DNA of 30,948 bases from Larix sibirica (lineage: Eukaryota > Streptophyta > Pinopsida > Pinales > Pinaceae). A program made the translations under genes and the position numbers. Shown one piece after another: positions 9,682-19,185 of this stretch (its first letter is position 1; the number at the start of each line of letters is the position of its first letter). Below the pieces are notes generated by a model. The model saw only the letters and a list, made by a program, of their open reading frames with translations, did no database searches and was not told where the DNA came from. The stretch lies in assembly GCA_004151065.3 (NCBI GenBank), contig NWUY0300013542.1, positions 12,217 to 43,164 of the forward strand. Direction: 5' to 3'.

Positions 9682-9940
9682 GAGCTTGCACGCCAAGTGT
9701 TGGACATACTTACCAACCAAAAATCGTGATGGGTGCTGGGGAAACCTCGAGGAAAATCAATTCGGATTAGAGCCCAATGAATGGATGAACGAATAGGTCC
9801 GAAAGGGCAGCGTTTTTCGGAGGTTTTAGCTCCCAAAATGACCGGACTGAAGCCTGCACGCCAAGTGTTCGACAAAATTAATACACGACAATCGTGATGG
9901 ATGCCGCAAATGCCTCAGAAAATCAATGCAGGGACGAATC
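9682..9940 (+). repeat. Direct repeat of the leader-exon region (168-bp spacing)
   Basis: About 85 bp from 9682 recur from 9850. GCACGCCAAGTGTT is identical at 9688 and 9856. AATCGTGATGGRTGC follows, then CCTCRRRAAAATCAATKC. In both copies one frame reads ARQV.D and ends in a Ser codon followed by TGA TGG. The second copy ends next to the predicted splice donor, so the repeat may be a duplicated leader exon. The ARQVFD string resembles a PPR motif, but it is too short to call one. Confidence 0.75.
9838..9897 (+). CDS. Small upstream ORF in the zinc-finger gene leader
   Basis: A 19-codon ORF (MTGLKPARQVFDKINTRQS, then TGA) lies in the probable leader exon, 47 bases before the donor site. Its stop overlaps another ATG (TGATG at 9895-9899), and a further ATG at 9901 is in frame with the main protein after the predicted splice. 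If transcribed, it could lower or condition translation of the main frame. Its existence as a translated unit is inferred only from sequence. Confidence 0.3.
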   Translation: MTGLKPARQVFDKINTRQS

Positions 9941-9944
9941 TCAT

Positions 9945-10563
9945 GTAAGTATTTTCTTCCCCCTCCTGCAACAATCCATTGTCTGTATCTTGAATCAGAT
10001 ACCTTCACATCTCCCTTACCCCCACACCTACCCACCCACACACCCATTTGCCTAACATGGCTTTTTTAATGAAAAAATTGATCGAGAGATTCAGTCGTTT
10101 AAAGTAGGAGCAATGTAATTAGAGGAAAAAATTGTAACGGTATTAGACGATGACAGATGTCGGATGAGTGGTGCATGGCGATGCTGGTAATGATGTTTAT
10201 GATGGCTGTTCAGACATTATTGCACATTTGCTTATCGTTCATGCATATGGCCATCTGACACTTGTTTGTATTCAAGGTAATGGAGATAGTTGAGTGGAAG
10301 CATGTTGGGATCTCGCCATTGCTGTTGTTTATGCTAACATGATTTCTGGGCATGGCTTGTCGTGTAAGATGGTCTCTGAAATTGTCAGAGTAGTCCTAAA
10401 TTAGTAGTTGTGCCTTGGATTCTGCGGGGAATCACCCTTCATCTACAAACTGATTTATGAATTCTTCTCCTATTAATAATCTGTGTTTTATTGTGCTGCT
10501 GCATGTTGGTTTGCCTGTCTGATCTCTTTAGTTCTCTACTGTCTTTTGTTCTTGTTGTTTTAG
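9945..10563 (+). other. Predicted intron in the zinc-finger gene leader
   Basis: The donor CAT|GTAAGT is at 9945. A pyrimidine-rich CTTTTGTTCTTGTTGTTTTAG acceptor ends at 10563. The 619-bp interval is T-rich in its last 100 bases, as plant introns are. Splicing leaves 10 bases of leader before the ATG at 10574. Joining 9944 to 10564 also keeps an ATG at 9901 in frame with the main protein. Without transcript data the upstream exon boundary is unknown. Confidence 0.55.
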
Positions 10564-10573
10564 TTATTCCGGG

Positions 10574-11485
10574 ATGGTTATGAGCATTGAGAGGAGCTTC
10601 ACAAGTTTGGAATCAGTGATGAACACAGTTGAGAAGTCTTCACATTTGAGCCAAGTTCCTTCTGTGTCTACAGAGTCCCAGAATTCAAGAGCTGCAGCTG
10701 ATGTGAACAGTGATGAAGATAATAACCAGTCCGAGATTGCACTGGATTTGAGTCTGGGGATCAGGAGTTGCTATAATGCGCCCTGGTTGGGAGAAGAAAT
10801 TAGCATGAAGAAGGATGAGGATAATGGGCAGAAAGAAGGTGTGGGGGAGGTCTCAAGAACGGTTGGCGAAAGCACAGGCTCTGCGCAGGGGGGGTCTCCG
10901 GAAGCTCGCATTTACCCATGTTTGTTTTGTTCTAGGAAGTTCTACAGTTCTCAGGCTCTGGGAGGACACCAGAATGCTCACAAGAAGGAGAGAACTGCTG
11001 CAAGAAGAGCTCAGAGATCTCATATGAACATTCAGCAGAGGTTTTGTAGCTTGGCACCCTCACCGCCAGTTTTCCCCCCTGACTTTGCTCCAGCTTCAAG
11101 CATGTTGAATATGTCTCTTTGTATAAGGGCACACTCTGCAACTCTTCCAGGAGGGGGAGGAGGAAAAGGTATAAATAGATGGGTTCGTCCTCTTGTTGCA
11201 AATCAACCCAATGTTGGGAGATGTTTTCCTGTTGATCTATCCGAAAAAAATGATTCCAGAGGAGCTCATCGCTTTCAGAATGGCTTAAATGCAAGCTATG
11301 GCTTTCTGGATAATGAAATGGGTGTTCTCAAATGGCCCGGTAGCTTCCATCGCGTGGTTGAACCAGGAGGAGACAGCTCAGGTTCTTCTCAGAAAAGGAT
11401 TCGAAATGCAGACACACATCATTCTGAGGCTGGTTTGGTTTTCCCATCAGATGACCAGAAGCTAGACTTATCATTGCGACTATGA
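10574..11485 (+). CDS. Single-finger C2H2 zinc-finger protein with EAR motifs
   Basis: This 303-residue frame encodes a probable nuclear transcription factor, most likely a repressor. Residues 114-140 hold one C2H2 finger, Cys116-x2-Cys119-x12-His132-x3-His136, with the plant-specific QALGGH helix (127-132). [12 protein letters not shown] follows it, a basic stretch that may aid nuclear import. EAR-type repression motifs are present at both ends: LDLSLGI (57-63) and LDLSLRL as the last seven residues (297-303). Such motifs recruit TOPLESS-type corepressors in known family members. The N-terminal part is acidic and Ser-rich, and a GGGGG stretch lies near residue 193. The layout resembles the Arabidopsis ZFP1/ZFP3/ZFP4-like single-finger group; exact orthology cannot be set from sequence alone. 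The coding frame is free of introns, as is usual. I chose the ATG at 10574; a second ATG lies two codons on, and an upstream in-frame ATG (9901) is possible if the leader intron is real. Confidence 0.95.
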   Translation: MVMSIERSFTSLESVMNTVEKSSHLSQVPSVSTESQNSRAAADVNSDEDNNQSEIALDLSLGIRSCYNAPWLGEEISMKKDEDNGQKEGVGEVSRTVGESTGSAQGGSPEARIYPCLFCSRKFYSSQALGGHQNAHKKERTAARRAQRSHMNIQQRFCSLAPSPPVFPPDFAPASSMLNMSLCIRAHSATLPGGGGGKGINRWVRPLVANQPNVGRCFPVDLSEKNDSRGAHRFQNGLNASYGFLDNEMGVLKWPGSFHRVVEPGGDSSGSSQKRIRNADTHHSEAGLVFPSDDQKLDLSLRL

Positions 11486-11940
11486 TGAAAACTCAACTAG
11501 AAATACCAACTTGATTCCTTTCCATCTTTGTCTTAGTTTCATCTTTTAGGAGAAATATGAGCTACTTGATTTATTTTTCTAAGTTAAAAAGGAAACTAGG
11601 ATTGGGTGGAATTTCATATCTTGCATGCGCCACCCGACCCAGGAAAAAGTTTTGTTTACTGAGAACTCAACTGATCTTGCAAAATATCTTGGTTTCCGTG
11701 GCATTTTCAGCTATTTTGTCTCTAGCCACGTTTTCTGCCTACTCAGTTTTCAAATCGGTGAGCAGCCAGATAAACACAACCAAGCCTGTACAATTGGCCC
11801 TGAGACTTGTAAAGCCCCCATAAAGCCTCATGAAGCTGTCTGGTTTTTCCGGCAAGCAGTCTCTTTAGGGTTCTCCTAAATGCAAAGCTTACTCTTGTTT
11901 GGATTGAGAATAAACTATGCTGCATGGCATTCCTAATTTA
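11486..11940 (+). other. Probable 3' untranslated region
   Basis: The stop codon TGA (11483-11485) is followed by another in-frame TGA. AATAAA at 11909-11914 is a reasonable poly(A) signal, which would give a 3' UTR of about 450 bp. Short open frames here (for example 11557-11823) show no domain. Confidence 0.45.
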
Positions 11941-13079
11941 TCTTTTTGCTTGTAATAAGAGCAGAGAAGCAATGATAGCTTGTGATGCTTCTCTTTGATT
12001 TTGCCAGTGGATTTGTGCAATGGCGATCTGAGATCTTCAAGTATTGTAATATTTTTGTTTGGAAATTATGTACACAAATCTTGCAGGTTATTGACTGCCA
12101 TATAGGTTATGCTTATAAAAAGCTTCACAGGAATTTTGTGGCTTTAAATAGCCTTTTGGCACCGATATGCTAGCAAAATTGCTTGAAAGCCAGTGAATGC
12201 ATAGCAGCATATGTTTCTCTGTCTTTGAACTTTTGCATGCTGAATTCAAGAACACTATTTCTAAAGTCATGTATCTTGTTCTTGATCTAAATCAGAGAAT
12301 ATTTCTGACTTGTGAGCTGCTAGATTAAAAACAATCAAGTGAGAATGTGGTGCATGGAACTTTTCTCTCTATTGTACAAATCACCATTTTTGGACCTAAA
12401 TCTATCTTTGGTGGGTTTTCATGTCTTAAATCATCGATCTGTATTATAAGATTCATTCTCTTCGAAATTACATGCTTTTAGAATTGTAGCATTATTCGTT
12501 TCCTTTTGATTCTTGCTTTAAACTGCAAACCTCTTCTCACAACATTTAATCTCTTTGCTTATTCAAAGTGATCAAATTTCTGAGTCTCTTTCACTGAATT
12601 TCATATTTTCTTTGAGTTGCTTTAAATTGTCCACTTATTCTGCCAAGTAAATATGTTCATATAGTTCTCGAATCTCTTCAATTTGGGCTCCTAAATGCCT
12701 CATTAATAGTTTTCTGTTGAGTTTCCTTTTCCCCAATATCCAAAATTCTTTCCCATTTGTTTCAGAGTTTTTATTTGTCAACTAATACCAACATAGAATC
12801 ATCTTAACTTCAGATTTATCATGTGCTGAGAGGGACCAGCTCCCTCAAGGTGCAAATATTTTTTAGAGTGCAAAATATGAAGAAAGGTTTGCACCTCGGA
12901 GGGATTTGATCCTTCTCAGTGGATGATAGATCCAGAGTTAAAATAGATCTACACTGGTAGTAGTAGCATGCAACTACAGTAGAAAATTAAAAGTGTATTT
13001 GATAATCTCTCTCATTATATAATTCCTTTGATGATATGTGTTCCTCGTATATTTACCTCTAACAATAAATGTCCATTCT
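11941..13079. other. Intergenic, no gene seen
   Basis: T-rich DNA with only short frames. Around 12830-12910 there is a CAGCTCCCTCAAGGTGCAAA block that weakly resembles ACAACTCCCTCAAAGCACAC at 13357-13377, and a TTTTTTAGAGTG block like one near 1487. These suggest pieces of the same dispersed repeat family. Confidence 0.45.
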
Positions 13080-13336
13080 ATTCATATTTTTTTAATATAT
13101 TTGTGAACATTTTATTTATATATTTTATTCCTACTTTAATCACATTCATTTTATTTGGATTTTGTATATCATGGTTTTTGGCATCATGTTTCTCATATAT
13201 CCATTTGTTTTTTATTCCATGTTGTTTGATCTCAATATGTAATGTAATTCATCTCCACCTTTAGCATATTCAATGCAACAAATATTATTTTTGTAATTAA
13301 TTGTTTTTTGTTATCTGCCACGTGTCAACTCCAGGT
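13080..13336 (+). repeat. Dispersed AT-rich repeat, copy 2
   Basis: Same orientation and block order as 228-481. Directly after it comes TTGAGCATAGAAGGAATTACACA. A closely similar block recurs at about 13490-13540 (GTGTCAACTCCATGTTGAGC, then ATGGAAGGAATTGCACATCTC) and a more diverged one at 1620-1665. The window thus holds at least four partial copies of one family. Confidence 0.7.
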
Positions 13337-13484
13337 TGAGCATAGAAGGAATTACACAACTCCCTCAAAGCACACCAGAGATTTTTCTTTTAACTATAAG
13401 TTTTTTTTACTTAAGTGAATATTGAAATATTTGTTTTATTGTCAAACATTGAAATAAATATTTTGTTATTAATATAATTTTTAA

Positions 13485-13545
13485 ATGCCATGTGTCAACT
13501 CCATGTTGAGCATGGAAGGAATTGCACATCTCCTCATACTGGGCT
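13485..13545 (+). repeat. Third short copy of the dispersed-repeat end block
   Basis: CATGTGTCAACTCCATGTTGAGC and the following GGAAGGAATTGCACATCTCC match the block at 13320-13365, about 170 bp upstream in the same direction. It could be the second end of a short element, or a tandem copy. Confidence 0.6.
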
Positions 13546-13689
13546 ATAGAAATTGCCTATTGGCACAATGACATTTCCAAAGTTGCAGTGCTTTCTGTGT
13601 CAACAAAGATGACACTTCCATCTTCTAGTCTCAATCATTACAGACTTGATATTCTTCCACTATCATGTGATATATGTTTCTTAATGCAT

Positions 13690-14090
13690 TTTAATTATTA
13701 GCCACCACTAATCTTCATAGTTACCAGACTTAAAGGTCAAACCTGTGACTTGTGGGTCTGACCTGACTCGCAGCCCAAACAAGTCCTTATGATTTGTTGG
13801 CAAGTCAAACTCGTCACCAAGTTTGACTGCCTGACTTGGATTATTCCTTGTGAGTAAATGTGGTCTAACCCTTGACCTCTGAGTACTCATGGGTCATTGA
13901 CTGAGTCAATGGTTTTGATACATTGGCCTACAGAAAAACCTCTCCGGGCTTAGTTATAAAACCCTAGAAAAGAGCCATTTTGGCTCATTTTCACCTCTGC
14001 CTTCTGCAGATTTTTGCTGAGTTTTCTCTGAATTTTTCCTGAGCTGAGTCGAACTCTTGACTCTTTTGCCTCAGACATCTTTTTGCCATG
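13690..14090 (+). promoter_or_regulatory. Promoter-like site: TATA box with telo-box
   Basis: TTATAAAACCCTAG at 13954-13966 fuses a TATA box (TATAAA, 13955-13960) with an AAACCCTAG telo-box. A pyrimidine-rich stretch follows (TTTTCACCTCTGCCTTCTGC). Upstream, 13720-13910 is full of GACTTG / GACTYG / GTCAAAC variants, a texture seen in some plant transposons. No convincing ORF follows, so this is more likely a transposon promoter than that of a host gene. Confidence 0.35.
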
Positions 14091-14594
14091 CTGTGTCTGG
14101 TAACTATGATCATCGTACTCTCTTCATCCCTTTCTTGTCTGATCTTGTGTGTTAATGATCAACTCATCGTTGATAAGATATAACGATTGAACATTTGATG
14201 GTCTGAATTGACTATTATATTCTCCAATTATTAGCAATTACAGATATGATGTAATCATTTGTTGTTGATTGTATGGTTCAATGTTTTCCACCTATGTCTC
14301 TATACAGTGTATATGAACTTTCTTGTCAACACCTGCATTAGTAGGGCCTGTAGTTGTACTCTCCTCAGGGCAAGCAGAGGTGAGATAATGAGTTTTCACC
14401 ATTCACCTTCTCTCCGAAAAGATTGGATCTGTTTTAAATAGGGCAATTTGAGCATGACCTGGGCCATTGGGATAGTATATGGATTTCTCATCACAGTTGG
14501 TGTGAATCTCTTGAGCGACAATGAAAACTCAGGTGTCTAATAGTCACAAAGTTACGTTTGAACCCTGAGCCTCTAGTTCAAAAAGAACTGTGAT

Positions 14595-15200
14595 CTTATG
14601 AACCTTTTAGGTTGCTTTTTTGTCTGTTTTTGGTAACAAGATACTTGACATGTATGATAAAAGTTAAAAAATTGATGTGTATGAATGATCATACTAGCAT
14701 GAGTACTACAATTTCTTAAAATTGCGGGTGTGCCTATTTTAACTCAACTAACACACCATACCTACGGTTCCTTAATATGTGCCATTTAATACCAGATATT
14801 ATAAGCCTTTTAGGTTACTGATTCTGCTGTCTTTGGTAATAACTAATAAGACACCTGACCTGTGCAATAGTATTATAATAGTTTGATGTGGCCGAACGAG
14901 CACACTATTATAAGGACTACAATTTATGAAAACTGTAGTCGTGTCTATTTTATCTTAGTTTTGACACCATAAACTAATGTCTGCAATACGCAGCATTTGA
15001 TCTCCTAAGCCTTTTTGGTTACTTATTTGGTTATTTTTGGTAGTAAGACACCTGACATGTATGATAACAGCTTGATGCGTATACTAGGGGTCTAGTATAA
15101 TTACTGCAATCTAAGAAAACTGTGGGTCTGTCTATGTTAACTCAGTTCCATTAGACTACTAACCAAGTGACTCAATATGTACTCAGCAAATTCAGGCTAT
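14595..15200 (+). repeat. Three-copy tandem repeat, about 204-bp unit
   Basis: Copies start near 14595, 14798 and 15002. Each has AAGCCTTTTAGGTTACT, a GTCTTTGGTAA-like run, AAGACACCTGACATGTATGATAA, TTGATGYG, TAGTAYTACTACAAT-like sequence, AAAACTGYGGGTSTGTCTATTTTA, ACTCA and an AATATGYRCCATTTRA-like end, in the same order. The copies are diverged by perhaps a quarter to a third. No frame stays open through a unit. Confidence 0.85.
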
Positions 15201-15580
15201 TGCTAACATTTTTAACTGCCCATACACAGAACAACCTGCTGCAGTTATGATCATAAATGGGCAGAAAGAGCACCGGGCCACCAAATTTTACGACTTGGGC
15301 TAAGTTCTTGGAGCATGACAAGTTGCCTCTTCCATTTCATTTGTTGTACACTTAACAATTAACAAAAGAGTCAATTACACTTGCCCATGAGCCTGGATTT
15401 TATGCAGGCCTCTTTAATCATGTCGGCAGAGTTATTAGCTGCCAAAGTTTAAACGAAGTTTGCATTCTGCAACGATTTGAACAAACTTAAATTAACAGAT
15501 ATTTTAATTAACTGTTGTGGAGTAAGGCATTAGGCTGTTTTCTGTTGTAGATTTTCCTAGTCCAAACTAGACAATCTTAG

Positions 15581-15802
15581 ATCCAAAAGGCCTGCACTTC
15601 CCATAAATTGTTATATTAAGGCAGAGTAAGGAATGGTATTCATATGACCGAGTTCCTTCATTTTTTAAAAGGAAGAGGAATCACATATTTATCCAAAAGG
15701 CCTGTACTATGATACTATCCATAAATTGTTATATTAAGGCACAGTAAGGAATGGTACTCATATGAACGAGTTCCTGCAATATTTTAAAGAGGAATCACAC
15801 AT
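15581..15802 (+). repeat. Tandem duplication, about 110-bp unit
   Basis: ATCCAAAAGGCCTG starts both copies (15581 and 15691). CCATAAATTGTTATATTAAGG, AGTAAGGAATGGTAYTCATA and GAGGAATCACA follow in both. The copies are nearly identical over most of their length, so this duplication is younger than the 204-bp one. Non-coding. Confidence 0.9.
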
Positions 15803-16339
15803 TTATGTGTGCATCACATGTTTGGAGAATCAGACTTGTTGTTGTGCAGCCTTTGTCATTGCCTCATAAAACATTTCTGAGCCTCCTTAACAATTATTTA
15901 CAAAATTCTATCTTAGGCTTATTATTGGTTAAATAGTTTAACATACATATTTAGTCTGTAGTTTAAATAGTTTAATTTGTCAATATAAGCTATATTTAGC
16001 CAATGATATATTAAAGATGAGTAATTTCATCTTTGGATAAAATACATATTTTTGAAATTTCTGATGTTTTCCATTTCAACTCATTAAAAATAGCAATGCA
16101 GATTTGATTATGTTCACAGTTTATGTTAATTTGTCTTCTACTTATAGTTTGTCTCAGTTAATGGTTTAAGGTGACTGTCAAAAGAAGAGCTTATTTACAA
16201 TAATGTTGAAGAATGCAAGATGCAGTTCTCTATGAAGTTTGCATCTTATTGAAAAACATGCGAACTAATGTCCCCATACCTAATAATGTCATCTTGTTAC
16301 TATTGTTGGATGTGACCACTAAATCTTTTATTTTCCCTG
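15803..16339. other. AT-rich intergenic DNA
   Basis: Only short frames and no recognisable domain, repeat edge or RNA gene. Confidence 0.5.
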
Positions 16340-16800
16340 TTTTTTAATGAAAACTTGTATTAATCAAGTTAAAGTCTGAATATTTGAATGGAGGTTATGC
16401 CCCCTTTCTATAATACGGCTACTAAACCGAAATAATGATTTCCTCTTCCAGGACTGAATGTCTCGTAACTACGTCTTATTGCAACAACTACGTACAAAAC
16501 CAAAAGTATACCTACACAAAAGGACCTTCCTCGGAGGCGACCCAGCCTTCCTTCTCATCACATTCTCTGGACATCTTAGTGGCATCATATTCTATCCAGA
16601 GAAAGCTTGACAGGTTCCTAAATGCTTTGTTTAATGTCTCGACATTCTTCGTTGATCTGCTCCATACTAAAGGTCAACACCTTACTGTCAATCTTTTGTA
16701 TAGTTTCTACTATGCTTTCAAGCAAAATAAGCTAATTCCTATAAACACTAGTCACTGTTCAATATTTCAATTATTATTTATCTTTGCCATCTTGTTTTGA
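16340..16800 (-). mobile_element. Possible LINE-like 3' end
   Basis: A T-run at 16340-16345 followed by TAATGAAAACTTGTATTAATC reads on the minus strand as the A-tailed 3' end of a LINE (TTAATACAAG...TTAAAAAA). Minus-strand sequence above it is T/G-rich and includes a weak MEQINEECRDIKQS stretch. No reverse transcriptase motif lies within it. The 121-codon plus-strand frame across this region is probably a shadow. Confidence 0.3.
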
Positions 16801-16887
16801 TAATTTCTCAAGCTTCTTGAGATGCCCTTATTTGCAAGTCCAGCCTGATGCTTGAGCCATACCACGTAAAAGAAACCTAAAGGAATA

Positions 16888-17061
16888 GGGTCGGTGTATA
16901 TTTGTAAGGAGGTCTCATACGCCAAATATGGTGTGAGGGCCAGGTTGTGTCGGTGTATATTTGCAAGGAGGTCTCATATGGCAATATGGTGTGAGGGCCA
17001 AGTTGGGTCGGTGTATATTTGCAAGGTCTCATATGTCAAATTAAAATATGATGTGAGGGCT
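16888..17061 (+). repeat. Three-copy tandem repeat, 58-59-bp unit
   Basis: TCGGTGTATATTTGYAAGG begins the units at 16891, 16950 and 17008. Each unit goes on through GGTCTCATAYG, a YAAATATGGTGTGAGGGC block and CAGGTTG / CAAGTTG. The third unit has lost GAG before GTCTC and gained a short insertion. A 76-codon plus frame (16894-17124) crosses the array and is a consequence of the repeat. Confidence 0.92.
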
Positions 17062-17159
17062 GTCTTAACCCTTTGTCTAAATGGCTTGTGCAGAGATCTA
17101 TACTCTTATCCATGGCTGCGTTAAAAAAATATTTCTTTCTTCCTCGTCTCTTCTTGCTT

Positions 17160-17347
17160 AAGAGACAGAGAATATGGAATGGAAGAACTCCAACTTCTCC
17201 GATTCATATGCACTATATCTCATAGAGATTAGAACGGTAGTATAAACTTAAAAGATACAGAGAATATGGAAATGGAAGGAGCTCCAACTTCTCCAATTCA
17301 TATGGACATAAAAATATGTTATCTCATAGAGATTAGAACGTATTATA
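17160..17347 (+). repeat. Tandem duplication, 92-bp period
   Basis: CAGAGAATATGGA, then ATGGAAG, CTCCAACTTCTCC, ATTCATATG, ATCTCATAGAGATTAGAACG and TATAAACTT occur in the same order from 17166 and from 17258. The second copy has a short internal insertion (ACATAAAAATATG). Confidence 0.9.
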
Positions 17348-17579
17348 AACTTGTATTGTTAAGGATATTGCTAAAATGTATTAATAACTTGCAAAGTTTC
17401 ACATATATGTTATTTCAATTTAAAATTTGTTGGCAAACCACACAACATGTTTACATATAAAAAACAAAATAGTTAATATTTTTAAAACACATCTAGGAAC
17501 AATTTTTTACTTACAATAATTACTAAAATATGTTTATATAGAAAGTTGATATTCAGAATCAAACTTGACATCAAGGAAA

Positions 17580-17656
17580 TCTTTGCTAATTATATGTCGA
17601 GTAATCAACTTAAAATTTCTTTGCTAATTATAAGTTGAGTAATCAACTTAAAGTTT
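17580..17656 (+). repeat. Tandem duplication, 38-bp unit
   Basis: TCTTTGCTAATTATA, then GTNGAGTAATCAACTTAAA, appears at 17580-17617 and at 17618-17656 with three or four differences. Confidence 0.9.
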
Positions 17657-18030
17657 AAGGTGAACTGGGGAAGTTAAAGGATACCTAATGAGGTCAGTTT
17701 GGGAAATCATTATATCATTCTAAGGTACCTTACATTGAGTTTATTGTGAGGTTGTACCTTGTGGATTTCTTTGGTGGGTTCATAGTTTAATGTGAGCTTG
17801 TACCTCGTGGATATGTACGGTGGTCTCATATCTATGTAGGTGTTTTTGAATTGTATCTTTTGGATTTATTATTGGTAGGTTTACATAATTTTTTTTATTT
17901 TATTTTTATGTTGGTTTATTTTTTTATAAAGATTTTTTATTATTTGGGAGTTAAATGTCATTATTTAATATCTAAAAAGGTGTATAGAGTTAATTATATA
18001 ATAATTTTATAGGAAGCATGTTTAATTTTA
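17657..18030. other. AT-rich stretch with no gene seen
   Basis: A degenerate short repeat (GAGGTTGTACCTTGTGGAT and GAGCTTGTACCTCGTGGAT, about 45 bp apart near 17747-17815) is visible. Otherwise T-rich, non-coding DNA. Confidence 0.5.
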
Positions 18031-18032
18031 TA

Positions 18033-18266
18033 TTTTTTTTAGAGGAATTGGTAAATTAGTCCAGACAACTTACAACCAAGCACAGTAGGAAACTTACGAC
18101 TTAACAAAAACTGAGACATGCGAAGACACACCCAAGGTGAGGTTCCCAGTCAAGGGGGTGCCTACCCTTCTAGCCTTATACGAATAAGCAATCTCTCATT
18201 GGGGATTTGAACCTGGGAGCAGAGAGTGTCGAACTTATATCTTCACTACTTGAGCTATTACCCATC
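18033..18266 (-). mobile_element. tRNA-derived SINE
   Basis: On the minus strand the element opens with GGGTAATAGCTCAAGTAG, containing an RNA polymerase III box A (TAGCTCAAGTAG, plus 18246-18257). About 45 bp later comes box B, GGTTCAAATCC (plus 18203-18213). A body of about 160 bp follows, ending CTAAAAAAAA (plus-strand T-run 18033-18040). Head, promoter boxes, body and A-tail in this order define a tRNA-derived SINE. SINEs make no protein and rely on LINE enzymes. A clean target-site duplication is not evident, which suggests age. I cannot name the family. Confidence 0.82.
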
Positions 18267-19006
18267 AACTTAAATTGTGGTTGTAACTGTAACATTAGTA
18301 TTTTGTCTTAAGGATGACAAGAGGGTGAGATTTATGTGCACAGGAGTGCAATTAAAGCCTCACAATTTTGAATACTACCTTCAGGTGCCCTTGTGGAAAC
18401 CTCAAATGTCGAAAACCCTCATGAGAATTGAACCTTGGTCACTAGTGATTCCTCACCAATGGATCCAACTCTCTCCCATCTTTGAAAGACTCAATGTCCC
18501 TAATAAAACTAGATCCTTTTGCAAAGCTATTCAACATTTCATAGCCTTTAGGTTGTTTCTAATTTCTTTGTTTCCATTTTCTAACACTTTTAGATTTTTG
18601 GTTTTTATGCGGGTACTTACTATTGAAATGAGGTTATTCACAATGCTCACCTCTAACTTTTATTTCTTTACATGTTTTTCTTTTGAAAGCGAGAATGTTT
18701 CTTGAACATTAGGTTTGATTCTTCACTCTTATTGTTAAGATCCATATCTTTGTTGGACATATGAGGGTTAGTATACTATACTCAACCTTGTACGCATCAA
18801 GGGTTAGCCAAAATTCTGCTTCACTTTCACTCATATATACTTGTGAAGTTACTTGCCGAAAATTTCTCTCAACAACCATACATGCTACTTGGAAGAAATT
18901 ATAGAGAACTAAACATTTGGGAAGTCTTTCCAAATGATTGCATATTATGCTAACAACCCATGAATTTTTTTAACTCATGCTATATAACTTGATGATTGTT
19001 GAAAAC
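18267..19006. other. Intergenic, no gene seen
   Basis: A 142-codon plus frame (18277-18705) exists, but its translation is rich in Phe and Leu toward the end and shows no domain. I regard it as chance. Confidence 0.4.
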
Positions 19007-19078
19007 AACACATTATTCATTCCTTTGAATTTGAAAGAAAAAAAACCCAACACATTATTCATTCCTTTGAATTTGAAA
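19007..19078 (+). repeat. Tandem duplication, 42-bp period
   Basis: AACACATTATTCATTCCTTT, then GAATTTGAAA, is present at 19007-19036 and exactly again at 19049-19078, separated by an A-rich spacer. Confidence 0.92.
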
Positions 19079-19185
19079 CCATAGGTGCCAAAGATACTTA
19101 TATTTTGCTACCATAAAACTCATTGTCCAAGGATGATTCACTACCTAGCCATAGGCATTCTTATTTAAATGCCAACCCAAGTTGA

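Noticed and set aside
9688-9897. ARQVFD-type strings considered as a PPR gene
   Set aside because: Only 6-10 residues match, a stop follows at once in both copies, and no helical PPR repeats surround them.
10932-11294. 120-codon minus-strand frame inside the zinc-finger gene
   Set aside because: It is the antisense shadow of a well-supported coding sequence and has no domain of its own.
14450-14590. A GTTTGAACCCTGAGCC string considered as the box B of a second SINE
   Set aside because: No matching box A at a suitable distance and no A-tail in the right place were seen.
16435-16800. 121-codon plus-strand frame considered as a gene
   Set aside because: It lies over what looks like a minus-strand LINE 3' end, lacks a domain, and becomes Phe/Ile/Leu-rich from AT-rich DNA.
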